A stretch of DNA of 49,872 nt from assembly GCA_019414325.1 (NCBI GenBank), contig DXMG01000014.1:1-49872 (forward strand), given 5' to 3'. The notes under the pieces are model-generated. The model saw only the letters and a list, made by a program, of their open reading frames with translations, did not search any database and was not told the origin of the DNA. The stretch is from Collinsella sp. (GTDB taxonomy: Bacteria; Actinomycetota; Coriobacteriia; Coriobacteriales; Coriobacteriaceae). Shown in pieces: positions 32,584 through 40,147 of this stretch. The position numbers were made by a program, and so were the translations under genes. Numbering within the stretch: position 1 is the stretch's first letter; every line of letters starts with the position of its first letter.

Positions 32584-32670
32584 GGGGCGACTCCTGGCGT
32601 ATGACGTGACGGTGCGGTCGCGCTCAGGTCGAATTGCCCCCGATTGTGGCTGCACGGCGAATACTAACGT

Positions 32671-34092
32671 CTACTCTATCAGGTCGTTGTGGCGCTCGAT
32701 AGCATCCGCTACCGTACCGCCCTCATCCACAATAAGCGAACGGCGCTTGGGTGAGATGATGCGCTGGGCAGGGTACACGCCGCGGTGTCCGCCGGTTAGG
32801 TAGCTGATAAAGGCCACGATGACAAAGAACCCGGCGGCCGTGCCGTGGAACAGGTCGATGGCCATCATGCAGGTGGTGATGGGCACGTTGAGGCCGGCGC
32901 AGAACACGCCGAGCATGCCGAGAGCCGCCAGAAAACTGGGGTCAAGCCCGGTAAGGCAACCGATCCAGCCACCGAGTGCCGCACCGATGCCAAACAGGGG
33001 CGTGACCTCGCCGCCTTGGAAGCCCGCGCCCAGGGTAAGCGCTGTGACGACCAACTTGATGGCTGCGTCCGCCAGGGTGGTGTTACCTGCAAATCCTGCG
33101 CCGGAAAGCCACGTGGAAAGGCCGGCGTAGTCCCAGGCATCGAGGAGGGCATAGGCGGCCAAAACCACGAGTGCGCCTATGAGTGCGCGGACGAGGTAAT
33201 TGGTGATAAAGCGACCGTACAGGCTTTTGACGGTTCGAACCGACCAGGCAAAGAGGCGTGCCGTCAGGCCGAAGATAATGGCGCTGATAACAACGATGAC
33301 AACCGTCCGTGGTGTCATGTTGGGAACGCTGGCGATGACATTCGCCTCGTACTCGGTTCCCAAGGCAAGCGACGTAAAGTAGCCGGTAAACGAGGCGACC
33401 AGGCAGTAGATGCCCGCGGTGTAGTCGATCTTGCCGATAAAGCACATCTCCATGCCAAAGAAAGCTCCAGCAAGGGGCGAGCCGAATACGGCGCCAAAGG
33501 CAGACGAGATGCCGGCGAGCATGAGGTCGTGGTGGTCATGTTTTTTGAGGTGGGCGAGGTTCGAGATGTTGCTGGCGATGGTGCCGCCAATCTGCACCGC
33601 GGCCCCCTCGCGACCGGCAGATCCGCCCGTTAGGTGCGTGAGCGTGGAGCAGACGAAGGTAAGGACGGCCATGCGCATATGGATGAGACGTGTGCTCAGA
33701 GCGGAGTCGATGACCAGGTTGTTACCGCGTTTGGCGGCAAGGCCGTGGTTTTTGTACACCCATGCGGTGGCAACGCCCACAACAGGAAGCAAGGCGTAGA
33801 CCCACGCGTGGTGCTCGCGATAGTCGGTCGCGATATTCAGCGAGGCCAAAAACGCCCAAGCGGCAACGCCCATGGCGAGCGAGACGATGACGACGAGCGC
33901 GAGCAACTTGGCGCTCGCGAGTAGGTTGCGGGCGTTGCGGCGCGTGTCGGCAGCCAAGAGATGCTCGGAGCGGGTGAGCTGTTGCCTGCCTGCCATGATG
34001 ACGTCATTAAGGGAGAAAAAGCCGCCGTCGTCGAGCGACTGGGAATGATCCTGCGCCTCGTTTGCGCTTTCGGGTTTGTCGGTATAAGCCAT
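32671..34092 (-). CDS. CLC-family anion channel/antiporter
   Basis: 473 residues, about 10-11 membrane segments after a 65-residue soluble N-terminus. The CLC signature is visible as GGSAGREGAAVQIGGTIAS (gating Glu in GREGA, usually GREGP) and GAGFQGGEVTPLFGIGA (usually GGxFxP). The first filter motif GSGIP is replaced by RGNNLVID. Absence of GSGIP with a GREG(T/A)AVQ motif is seen in the fluoride-transporting CLC-F branch, but I cannot fix the ion from sequence. Upstream gene of a likely pair with the lipid kinase. A TATAAT box lies 30 bases before the start. No fluoride riboswitch is seen. Confidence 0.88.
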   Translation of the reverse strand: MAYTDKPESANEAQDHSQSLDDGGFFSLNDVIMAGRQQLTRSEHLLAADTRRNARNLLASAKLLALVVIVSLAMGVAAWAFLASLNIATDYREHHAWVYALLPVVGVATAWVYKNHGLAAKRGNNLVIDSALSTRLIHMRMAVLTFVCSTLTHLTGGSAGREGAAVQIGGTIASNISNLAHLKKHDHHDLMLAGISSAFGAVFGSPLAGAFFGMEMCFIGKIDYTAGIYCLVASFTGYFTSLALGTEYEANVIASVPNMTPRTVVIVVISAIIFGLTARLFAWSVRTVKSLYGRFITNYLVRALIGALVVLAAYALLDAWDYAGLSTWLSGAGFAGNTTLADAAIKLVVTALTLGAGFQGGEVTPLFGIGAALGGWIGCLTGLDPSFLAALGMLGVFCAGLNVPITTCMMAIDLFHGTAAGFFVIVAFISYLTGGHRGVYPAQRIISPKRRSLIVDEGGTVADAIERHNDLIE

Positions 34093-34121
34093 ACGTTCCT
34101 CTTTTAGGTTGCAACACGAGC

Positions 34122-34127
34122 ATTATA
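34122..34127 (-). promoter_or_regulatory. Probable -10 box for the CLC gene
   Basis: TATAAT on the minus strand, 30 bases before the start codon; no clear -35. Confidence 0.4.
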
Positions 34128-34303
34128 GAACGTGCCATACGTGACAAACCGGCAGGTTGGTTTTGGTTTTGTTTCGCGGCTTGCGGCCGACAGATGTATT
34201 CGCGGCCGCGGGCCAGGTCTTGAGCAGGCGGCAAGGGATTATACTGAGCTAAACATAAAGAATCGGCGCTTTTGTTGCGCGCCGCAGCATGCTAGAGGTG
34301 CAT

Positions 34304-35566
34304 ATGGCTGAGAAACTCATTCCGTTGGAGGACGCGCAGGCGATCGTCTTGTCGCACGTGAATCGCACCGAAGTCGTCGAGATTCCCGTGTGGCAGGCCG
34401 TCGGTCTTCCCTTGGCCGAGGATGCGGTGGCCGATATCGACATCTCGCCGTTTGCCAACAGCGCTATGGACGGATATGCCGTGCGCTCGTCGGACTTGGC
34501 GCAGGCATCTGGTGAGGCGCCGGTGACGCTCGACGTTATCGGACACGAGGCCGCGGGCCGTGTGTTTGAGGGCACAATTGGCGCGGGTGAGACGGTCCGC
34601 ATTATGACAGGCGCGCCGGTACCCGAAGGTGCCGATGCCGTGGTGAAGTATGAGATCGTCGATGTGCTCGTCGGTGACGGCAACGAGGGTTCGCGTGTGA
34701 GGTTCTCGGCGCCTGCCAAGGTAGGGGAGAACGTTCGCTCTGCCGCCGAGGAGGCCCATGCCGGCGATGTTGTGATGCACGCCGGCGAGGTCGTGGCTCC
34801 GGCGGGCGCCGGCTTGTTGGCGAGCGCCGGGTATGCGAGCGTGAAGGTGCATGCCGCGCCGCGTGTGGGCATTATCTCGCTGGGCACGGAGCTGGTCGCG
34901 CCGGGTGAGCTGCCGGCGCGCGGGCAGATTCGCGACTCCAACTCGTCGGCGTTGATGGCCGAAGCGCTCGATGCAGGAGCCGAGCCCGTGTTCTACGGCA
35001 TTGCGCCCGATGATGAGCAGGCGATTGCCGAGCTGGTGCATCGCGCCGTGCTGGAGTGCGATTTCGTCATTACGAGCGGTGGCGCCTCGGCAGGCGACTA
35101 CGACTACGTGACGGCGCTCGTTCGGCGCGAGGGCGATGTGCTGTTTGACCGCATCTCGATGCGTCCGGGCAAGGCCATCACGTTTGGCTTGCTTGGGGGT
35201 AAGCCCTACCTGGGACTTTCAGGCAATCCGGCCGCGGCGTATGTAGGCTTTGAGATGCTTGCGCGTCCGGCGATCCGCAAGATGCGCGGCTTTGCCGAGG
35301 GTACGCGTCCCGTGCAGCAGGCGACGCTCACGCACGGCGTGAAAAAGCGACAGCATCGCCGCTTCTTCGATCGCGCCACGGTTTTGCGCGACTCCGAGAC
35401 CGGTGAGCTGTTGGTGACCGAGGCCAAGACGCAGAATTCGGCGTTGCTCGGCACGATGCAGCGGGCCAACTGCCTGTTGCGTATTGACGAAGGTCCGTGC
35501 GAGCTCAAGGCGGGCGACGTCGTGGATGTCGTGCGTGTCGACCTGCCTGAGGGCGCCGTGTTGTAG
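34304..35566 (+). CDS. moeA: Molybdopterin molybdotransferase MoeA
   Basis: 420 residues, four-domain MoeA. It inserts molybdate into adenylylated molybdopterin. Visible: PFANSAMDGYAVRSSDL (the SAMDGYA motif), VRIMTGAPVPEGADAVVKYE (cited as MTGAPVPEGADAV), GIISLGTELVAPGELPARGQIRDSNSS (cited as GQIRDSNS), FVITSGGASAGDYDYV and KPYLGLSGNPAAAYVGFE. Start 34304 has AGAGGT upstream. Ten bases separate it from mogA, so both form an operon. It begins a run of plus-strand genes for Mo cofactor, Mo uptake, double-cubane proteins and Se. Confidence 0.95.
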   Translation: MAEKLIPLEDAQAIVLSHVNRTEVVEIPVWQAVGLPLAEDAVADIDISPFANSAMDGYAVRSSDLAQASGEAPVTLDVIGHEAAGRVFEGTIGAGETVRIMTGAPVPEGADAVVKYEIVDVLVGDGNEGSRVRFSAPAKVGENVRSAAEEAHAGDVVMHAGEVVAPAGAGLLASAGYASVKVHAAPRVGIISLGTELVAPGELPARGQIRDSNSSALMAEALDAGAEPVFYGIAPDDEQAIAELVHRAVLECDFVITSGGASAGDYDYVTALVRREGDVLFDRISMRPGKAITFGLLGGKPYLGLSGNPAAAYVGFEMLARPAIRKMRGFAEGTRPVQQATLTHGVKKRQHRRFFDRATVLRDSETGELLVTEAKTQNSALLGTMQRANCLLRIDEGPCELKAGDVVDVVRVDLPEGAVL

Positions 35567-35576
35567 GGGGAATGCT

Positions 35577-36056
35577 ATGGAGCTGAAGATTTCGATTGTG
35601 ACGTGCTCGGATACGCGCGATCTTGCCCAGGACGAGGCTGGGGCTGCACTCGAGGAGCTTATCGAGGCGCAGGGCTGGACGGTCGCCTCACATGCGGTCG
35701 TGCGCGACGACGTCAGCGAAATCGGTGATGCCATTGTGGAAGCCGCCGATGAGTGCCACGCCAATGTCGTGCTCACCTGCGGTGGCACGGGTCTTTCGAT
35801 GCGCGACGTGACACCCGAGGCGACGCGTGCTGTCTGTGACCGCGATGTGCCGGGTATTGCCGAGGCGATCCGTGCGTACTCCATGACCAAGACGCGCCGC
35901 GCTATGCTCTCGCGCGCCGTGTGCATGCAGCGTGGGTATACGCTTGTCATCAACTTTCCGGGATCTACGAAAGCGGCCCGCGAAAGCTGGGAGGCTGTGA
36001 GCGACCAGCTGGAGCATGCGGCCCAAATGACGGCGGGCGGCGGGCACGCCAAATAA
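35577..36056 (+). CDS. mogA: MogA/MoaB-family molybdopterin adenylyltransferase
   Basis: 159 residues. It adenylylates molybdopterin before MoeA adds molybdenum. The MoCF motif VLTCGGTGLSMRDVTPEATRAV is clear, as is TKTRRAMLSRAVCMQRGYTLVINFPGSTKAARESWE (cited as VINFPGSTKAARE). GGGGGAA lies before the ATG. Second gene of the moeA operon, ending at a strong terminator. Whether it is MogA-like (active) or MoaB-like cannot be settled from sequence; MogA fits the partner moeA. Confidence 0.9.
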   Translation: MELKISIVTCSDTRDLAQDEAGAALEELIEAQGWTVASHAVVRDDVSEIGDAIVEAADECHANVVLTCGGTGLSMRDVTPEATRAVCDRDVPGIAEAIRAYSMTKTRRAMLSRAVCMQRGYTLVINFPGSTKAARESWEAVSDQLEHAAQMTAGGGHAK

Positions 36057-36069
36057 GCGCGCTACCTAC

Positions 36070-36103
36070 GGCGGAGCGACTTTGCGAGTCGCTCCGCCTT
36101 TTT
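36070..36103 (+). terminator. Terminator of moeA-mogA
   Basis: Perfect 12-bp stem GGCGGAGCGACT / AGTCGCTCCGCC, loop TTGCG, then TTTTT. Confidence 0.93.
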
Positions 36104-36168
36104 ATGCAACGACAGCGCGGAACGTCCTGAGACTATCGGCGAAAGAGAATTATCAGACGAGAAATCTT

Positions 36169-36200
36169 TATCACTGATATTATTCGCGCGCAAGTATAAT
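36169..36200 (+). promoter_or_regulatory. modA promoter region with TATCA-C-TGATA palindrome
   Basis: TATCACTGATA (36169-36179) is a perfect palindrome 15 bases before TATAAT (36195-36200). A further TTATCA lies at 36150. A regulator bound here would overlap the -35. It is unlike the E. coli ModE site. Confidence 0.45.
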
Positions 36201-36260
36201 CTAATTACAGAATAAAGCCCGCGGCGGGGTGTCCGGGCGTAGCATTCGAAAGGGTTGAAT

Positions 36261-37133
36261 ATGTTCGATATGGTTTCTCGCCGCGGATTCGTCTCGCTTT
36301 CTGCTGTCGCCGCTGCCGGCCTTGGTCTTGCCGGCTGCTCGGGCAGCAAGACGTCCGAGCCGGCCGGATCCGATGCCGGTTCTGCCAAGGCATCTTCCAA
36401 GAAAGCTGTCGAGCTGCAAGTCTTTGCCGCCAACTCGCTTGAGAAGGCTCTGCCCGAGGTCCAAGAGCTTTACACCGACCAGACCGGCACCACCTTTGCC
36501 GACACGCAGTTTAAGGCCTCCGGCGACCTCGTTGAGCAGATGCGTGCCGGCGCCACGGTCGACGTGCTCATCACGGCCTCCAAGGGCACCATGGATGACG
36601 CTGAGACCGCCGAGCTCGTCGACGCCGACACGCGTGAGGACATGTTCGTCAACGACCTCGTGATCATTCGCGCCGAGGGCTCCGACACCAAGGTCGAGGC
36701 CATTGCCGACGTTGCGAACCTGGAAGGCATGATTGCCATTGGCGACGCCAAGACCGTTCCCGCCGGCAAGTACGCTAACCAGGCCCTGGCCTCCGTGGGC
36801 CTCTACACCGGCATCGAGGGCGACGATGGCGAGTATGCTCCCGAGATCGCCGACAAGGTCGCACTGGCCGATAAGGTCGGCACCGCTGCCGCCTACGTCT
36901 CTACAGGCGACTGCGTGGCCGGTTTTGTCTACAGCTCCGATATCTTCCGCTACGACGGCATCGAGGAGGCCTTCGTGTGCCCCGAGGATTCGCACAAGCC
37001 CATCGTGTACCCGGGTGCCGTTGCCGAGAGCTCCGAGCACGCCGACGAAGCCAAGGCGTTCATCGACTTCTGTCTGACCAACAAGAAAGCTCAGAAGATT
37101 TGGGCTAAGTACGGCTTTGAGCTTTCCGAGTAG
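36261..37133 (+). CDS. modA: Molybdate ABC transporter, substrate-binding lipoprotein
   Basis: 290 residues. The N-terminus MFDMVSRRGFVSLSAVAAAG is followed by LGLAGCSGS: a twin-arginine-like SRRGF, hydrophobic stretch and lipobox LAGC, so a lipoprotein probably exported by Tat. The mature part has the ModA pattern: LQVFAANSLEKALPEVQELY, FKASGDLVEQMRAGATVDVL, DLVIIRAEGS, IAIGDAKTVPAGKYANQAL and a C-terminal YPGAVAESSEHADEAKAFIDF. The usual 'AASL' reads AANSL. It delivers molybdate (or tungstate) to ModBC. Start 36261 follows GAAAGGG. Confidence 0.94.
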   Translation: MFDMVSRRGFVSLSAVAAAGLGLAGCSGSKTSEPAGSDAGSAKASSKKAVELQVFAANSLEKALPEVQELYTDQTGTTFADTQFKASGDLVEQMRAGATVDVLITASKGTMDDAETAELVDADTREDMFVNDLVIIRAEGSDTKVEAIADVANLEGMIAIGDAKTVPAGKYANQALASVGLYTGIEGDDGEYAPEIADKVALADKVGTAAAYVSTGDCVAGFVYSSDIFRYDGIEEAFVCPEDSHKPIVYPGAVAESSEHADEAKAFIDFCLTNKKAQKIWAKYGFELSE

Positions 37134-37201
37134 TGCAGCTTGGCGCGATAATTCCATCGTTTTGTGTTTCACTTCGTCCTTGTATTCGCTTGGAGCTTTT
37201 C

Positions 37202-38644
37202 GTGCTTAATAGATTCCGCATGCTTGTCGCCTGTGCTTTGACCTTCGCGCTTTGCTGGGTGCCGGGATTTGCGTTTGCTGGGGACGCTGAGGACGGGGCC
37301 CAGGTTGCTGCGACCGCTCATGGGCTTTCCTATGGGATCGAGGGTTTTGAGCGGTTGGCCAAGGGGACCGCTCGTGCCATGGAGGGCCAGCCTGAGGGCT
37401 ACCGGTTTCCCGTTGACGAGGACGTGGACCTTGTAGTGGCGCCTGCTGCCGATCGCGTTGTGGTGTGGATATCGCCCAAGGCGGTCGAGAAGTTTGGATT
37501 GGATCCGCAGGACAACGAGTGCGTATCGGGTCTCAAAGCCCTCGTCTGTGAACTCGACAGCGCAAACTGCATGGGAGGTGCGCAGCTGGGGGACGTGGAT
37601 CTTCCTTGGTATGTCACGGCGGAAACAACGTTTGATGCCGGCGGGTATACCTATGGCTTTGACGAACGAGGTGCGGATGGGGACCGCTATGTGGTGATTG
37701 CGTCAGCCTCGGGTGATGCCAAGGGCGGAGCGCGTTGGCTTGATAGCGCTCAAATGGTAGAAGCATCGTCTGTCGTGATGCGGGATGAGCAGGGGCCCTT
37801 GACCTCTCTGGCTTCCTTTTTGGGCGACATCGACTATCGCCCGTTTTGGGTGTCCATAAAAACGAGTGGCCTTGCCCTGCTGATCTCCTTTGCGCTGGGC
37901 CTGTTCGCCGCGTGGAAGACTATGGGTACCTCGAGTCGCATCAAGGGCCTGCTCGATTCGGTCTTTACGGTTCCTATGGTGCTGCCGCCCACGGTCTGCG
38001 GCTTTCTGCTCCTCATGCTGTTTGGCCGCTCGACCGGGGTGGGCCAGTGGCTCATCGTGCACGGCATCTCGATCGTCTTTACCTGGCCCGCGGCGGTGAT
38101 CTCTGCCGTCGTCGTGTCGTTCCCGCTCGTCTATCGTACGGCGCTCGGAGCCTTCGAGAGCCTCGACACGCAGATGCTCGATGCGGCGCGCACGCTGGGC
38201 TGGTCCGAGCGTCGCATCTTTACCAAGCTCATGATGCCGCTTGGCTGGCCTTCGATTGCCGCCGGCACGGTGCTCGCCTTTGCCCGCGCGATGGGCGAGT
38301 TTGGCTGCACCCTGTTCTTTGCGGGCAACTACGCCGGTATTACGCAGACCATTCCCATCGCCATCTACTTTGAATGGATGGGCGGCAACACGTCCGTGGC
38401 GCTCTTCTGGGTCGTCGTCGTGATTGTCTTTAGCTTTTTGGTCATCCTGTTCATCAACATGTATACGGCGCATTCGCAAAAGTATCGCGAGCGAGGTCTC
38501 TCCCGTGCGGAGCGCAAACAGGCCAAAGAGCTTGCCGGACAGGGCGATTCGCTCGACCCGGCGGGCGGCGATGCCTTGCGTATCGATCGCGAGGCGCTGG
38601 CTGAACTTATGCGCGATGACGCGGTCACGAAGGGAGGTCGATAG
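37202..38644 (+). CDS. modB: Molybdate ABC permease ModB with an added N-terminal extracytoplasmic domain
   Basis: 480 residues, about twice the usual 220-230 of ModB. From about residue 215 it is a normal ModB (SIKTSGLALLISFALGLFAAW, FTVPMVLPPTVCGFLLLMLFG, and the EAA-type loop LDAARTLGWSERRIFTKLMMPLGWPSIAAG, cited as DAARTLGWSERR). The first ~20 residues form a signal peptide or anchor (MLVACALTFALCWVPGFAFA), and residues 30-205 form a soluble domain I do not recognise (DLVVAPAADRVVVWISPKAV, NECVSGLKALVCEL, ANCMGG: three Cys). The C-terminus has a 50-residue charged tail. The GTG at 37202 is chosen because TTGGAGC is 7 bases before; an open frame to 37133 overlaps the modA stop. Three bases separate it from modC. 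Confidence 0.88.
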   Translation: MLNRFRMLVACALTFALCWVPGFAFAGDAEDGAQVAATAHGLSYGIEGFERLAKGTARAMEGQPEGYRFPVDEDVDLVVAPAADRVVVWISPKAVEKFGLDPQDNECVSGLKALVCELDSANCMGGAQLGDVDLPWYVTAETTFDAGGYTYGFDERGADGDRYVVIASASGDAKGGARWLDSAQMVEASSVVMRDEQGPLTSLASFLGDIDYRPFWVSIKTSGLALLISFALGLFAAWKTMGTSSRIKGLLDSVFTVPMVLPPTVCGFLLLMLFGRSTGVGQWLIVHGISIVFTWPAAVISAVVVSFPLVYRTALGAFESLDTQMLDAARTLGWSERRIFTKLMMPLGWPSIAAGTVLAFARAMGEFGCTLFFAGNYAGITQTIPIAIYFEWMGGNTSVALFWVVVVIVFSFLVILFINMYTAHSQKYRERGLSRAERKQAKELAGQGDSLDPAGGDALRIDREALAELMRDDAVTKGGR

Positions 38645-38647
38645 GCC

Positions 38648-39718
38648 ATGTCGCTCGTTCTGGATATCAAAAAGCGCTATCCCGGGTTTGTGCTCGATAT
38701 GCAGTTTGAGGCCGGTGAGGAGCGCGTGGCGCTGCTGGGCGCCTCGGGTTGCGGCAAGAGCTGTACGCTGCGCTGCATTGCCGGTGTGGAGACGCCCGAC
38801 GAGGGCAAGATCGTCGTCAACGGCGTGACCTTTTTTGACTCGGCGGCGGGCATTAGCCTGTCGCCCCAGGAGCGCAAATGCGCCCTGCTGTTTCAAAACT
38901 ATCAGCTGTTTCCCAACATGACAGTGGCCGATAACGTATGCGCCGGTGTTAAGGATGCGGGCGACGCCGCCGCGCGTAAAAGGTTGGCGGAGCGCTATCT
39001 GGGCATTTTCGGCCTGGCCGATTTTGCCGACCGCTACCCCGCGCGCCTTTCGGGCGGGCAGCAGCAGCGCGTGGCGCTTGCCCGTATGGTGGCGGCGCAT
39101 CCGGGCATCTTCATGTTCGACGAGCCCATGAGCGCACTCGATTCCTATCTTAAGAGCGCGCTCGAGCAAAACATGCTCGACCTCTTTGATGTGTGTAACC
39201 GCACCGTGCTCTACGTGAGCCACGACATCGACGAAGCGTGCCGCCTGTGCCAGCGTATCTGCGTGATGCACGACGGGCATGTTGAGGAGATCGGCTCCGT
39301 CGAGGACGTGGTCCGCCGTCCGCAGACGCTGGCGGCACTGCGCCTGACGGGCTGCAAGAACACAAGCCGGGCGCGCAAGATCGGCGACGAAGAAGTTGAG
39401 GCCCTCGACTGGGGCATGACCTTCAACGTGGGCCGCGAGGTTCCCGATGACGTGGCATACCTGGGCATTCGCGCAAGCTACTTCCATGTGGACAACCGTG
39501 CTGAGCGGGGTCGTAACAGCTACGACCTGCATGTGGCCCGAGTGAGCGATTCGCGCTTTGAGCGGCTGGTGCTGTTAGACGTGCCGCGTGCTGATGCGCC
39601 CACGCGTCTGCAGTGGAAGGTCAACAAGGTGAACGTAGCTGTCGACGAGCTGCCGCAAGCAGGCGAGACGCTGCGCATGCACTTCGATGCGAATAAGATT
39701 CATTTGGTTTGTCGGTAG
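38648..39718 (+). CDS. modC: Molybdate ABC transporter ATPase
   Basis: 356 residues. Walker A LLGASGCGKSCTLRCI, Q loop LFQNYQLFP, signature YPARLSGGQQQRVALARM, Walker B GIFMFDEPMSALDSYLK and His loop VLYVSHDIDEACRL are complete. The C-terminal part from about 235 is a TOBE/regulatory-like region (VAYLGIRASYFHV, LQWKVNKVNVAVDELPQAGE) that may bind molybdate. It powers uptake through ModB with ModA. It follows modB after three bases and is ended by a terminator. Tungstate specificity is possible. Confidence 0.94.
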   Translation: MSLVLDIKKRYPGFVLDMQFEAGEERVALLGASGCGKSCTLRCIAGVETPDEGKIVVNGVTFFDSAAGISLSPQERKCALLFQNYQLFPNMTVADNVCAGVKDAGDAAARKRLAERYLGIFGLADFADRYPARLSGGQQQRVALARMVAAHPGIFMFDEPMSALDSYLKSALEQNMLDLFDVCNRTVLYVSHDIDEACRLCQRICVMHDGHVEEIGSVEDVVRRPQTLAALRLTGCKNTSRARKIGDEEVEALDWGMTFNVGREVPDDVAYLGIRASYFHVDNRAERGRNSYDLHVARVSDSRFERLVLLDVPRADAPTRLQWKVNKVNVAVDELPQAGETLRMHFDANKIHLVCR

Positions 39719-39729
39719 CGCCGGGTAAT

Positions 39730-39764
39730 GCCGTCGGGGATATAAGCCCCGGCGGCTTTGTCTT
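39730..39764 (+). terminator. Terminator of modABC
   Basis: GCCGTCGGGG / CCCCGGCGGC (one G.U), loop ATATAAG, then TTTGTCTT. Confidence 0.85.
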
Positions 39765-39794
39765 GCTGTTTGCCGAATGGGGGATGACAAACTC

Positions 39795-39810
39795 TTATCA
39801 ATCAAGATAA
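39795..39810 (+). promoter_or_regulatory. TTATC-N6-GATAA inverted repeat in the double-cubane operon leader
   Basis: Lies 125 bases before the leader peptide, in an AT-rich patch (TTATTTATTAAAC). It resembles the TATCACTGATA site before modA. TTCGTC and TATAGT (17-base spacer) just downstream may be the promoter. The rest of the 429 gene-free bases holds the leader peptide and hairpins listed separately. Confidence 0.4.
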
Positions 39811-39919
39811 TTATTTATTAAACGACGGTACACGACGCTGTCGTACGAATGTCGGCGGTGTTCGTCTGGACGACAACCGTTGATATAGTTACCTTCGACG
39901 AGAAAAGGAGGGCGCGCCG

Positions 39920-39988
39920 ATGCCGCATAAGACATATTCGCGTCGCGTTGCCGTGCGCGCCCTGTATATGGCTCGGAGCCGCATATGA
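39920..39988 (+). CDS. Arginine-rich leader peptide before the double-cubane genes
   Basis: 22 residues starting MPHKTYSRRVAVRALYMARS, with five Arg, then Arg-Ile and TGA. AAGGAGG lies 8 bases before the ATG, a near-perfect binding site. Its stop overlaps (ATGA) the start of a second open frame, 39985-40155 (56 codons), which overlaps the first 8 bases of the dehydratase gene at 40148. The chain could couple translation from leader to enzyme, or act as an attenuator with the hairpin at 40073. The peptide is not recognised. Confidence 0.5.
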   Translation: MPHKTYSRRVAVRALYMARSRI

Positions 39989-40072
39989 GCAGGTATGTTC
40001 ACGGCTCCGGGAGAGACGACGCACAACTAAATAATCAGCTGCAAAGCAGGTTCCCCAAAATTCCGGGTTTGA

Positions 40073-40144
40073 GCACGGCTGGGTTTTCGCCACCCACCGT
40101 GCAGCAATACCGTAGTTATCCGTATTTGGTTCGAGAGGGGAACC
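40073..40144 (+). promoter_or_regulatory. Leader hairpins ahead of the first dehydratase gene
   Basis: GCACGG-CT-GGGT (40073-40084) pairs with ACCC-A-CCGTGC (40092-40102). GGTTC (40128-40132) pairs with GAACC (40140-40144), with the ribosome binding site GAGAGGG in the loop. This may be a translation control structure. Confidence 0.4.
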
Positions 40145-40147
40145 GTC

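Noticed and set aside
34093..34200. Fluoride riboswitch before the CLC gene
   Set aside because: The conserved crcB-motif loop sequences are not present.
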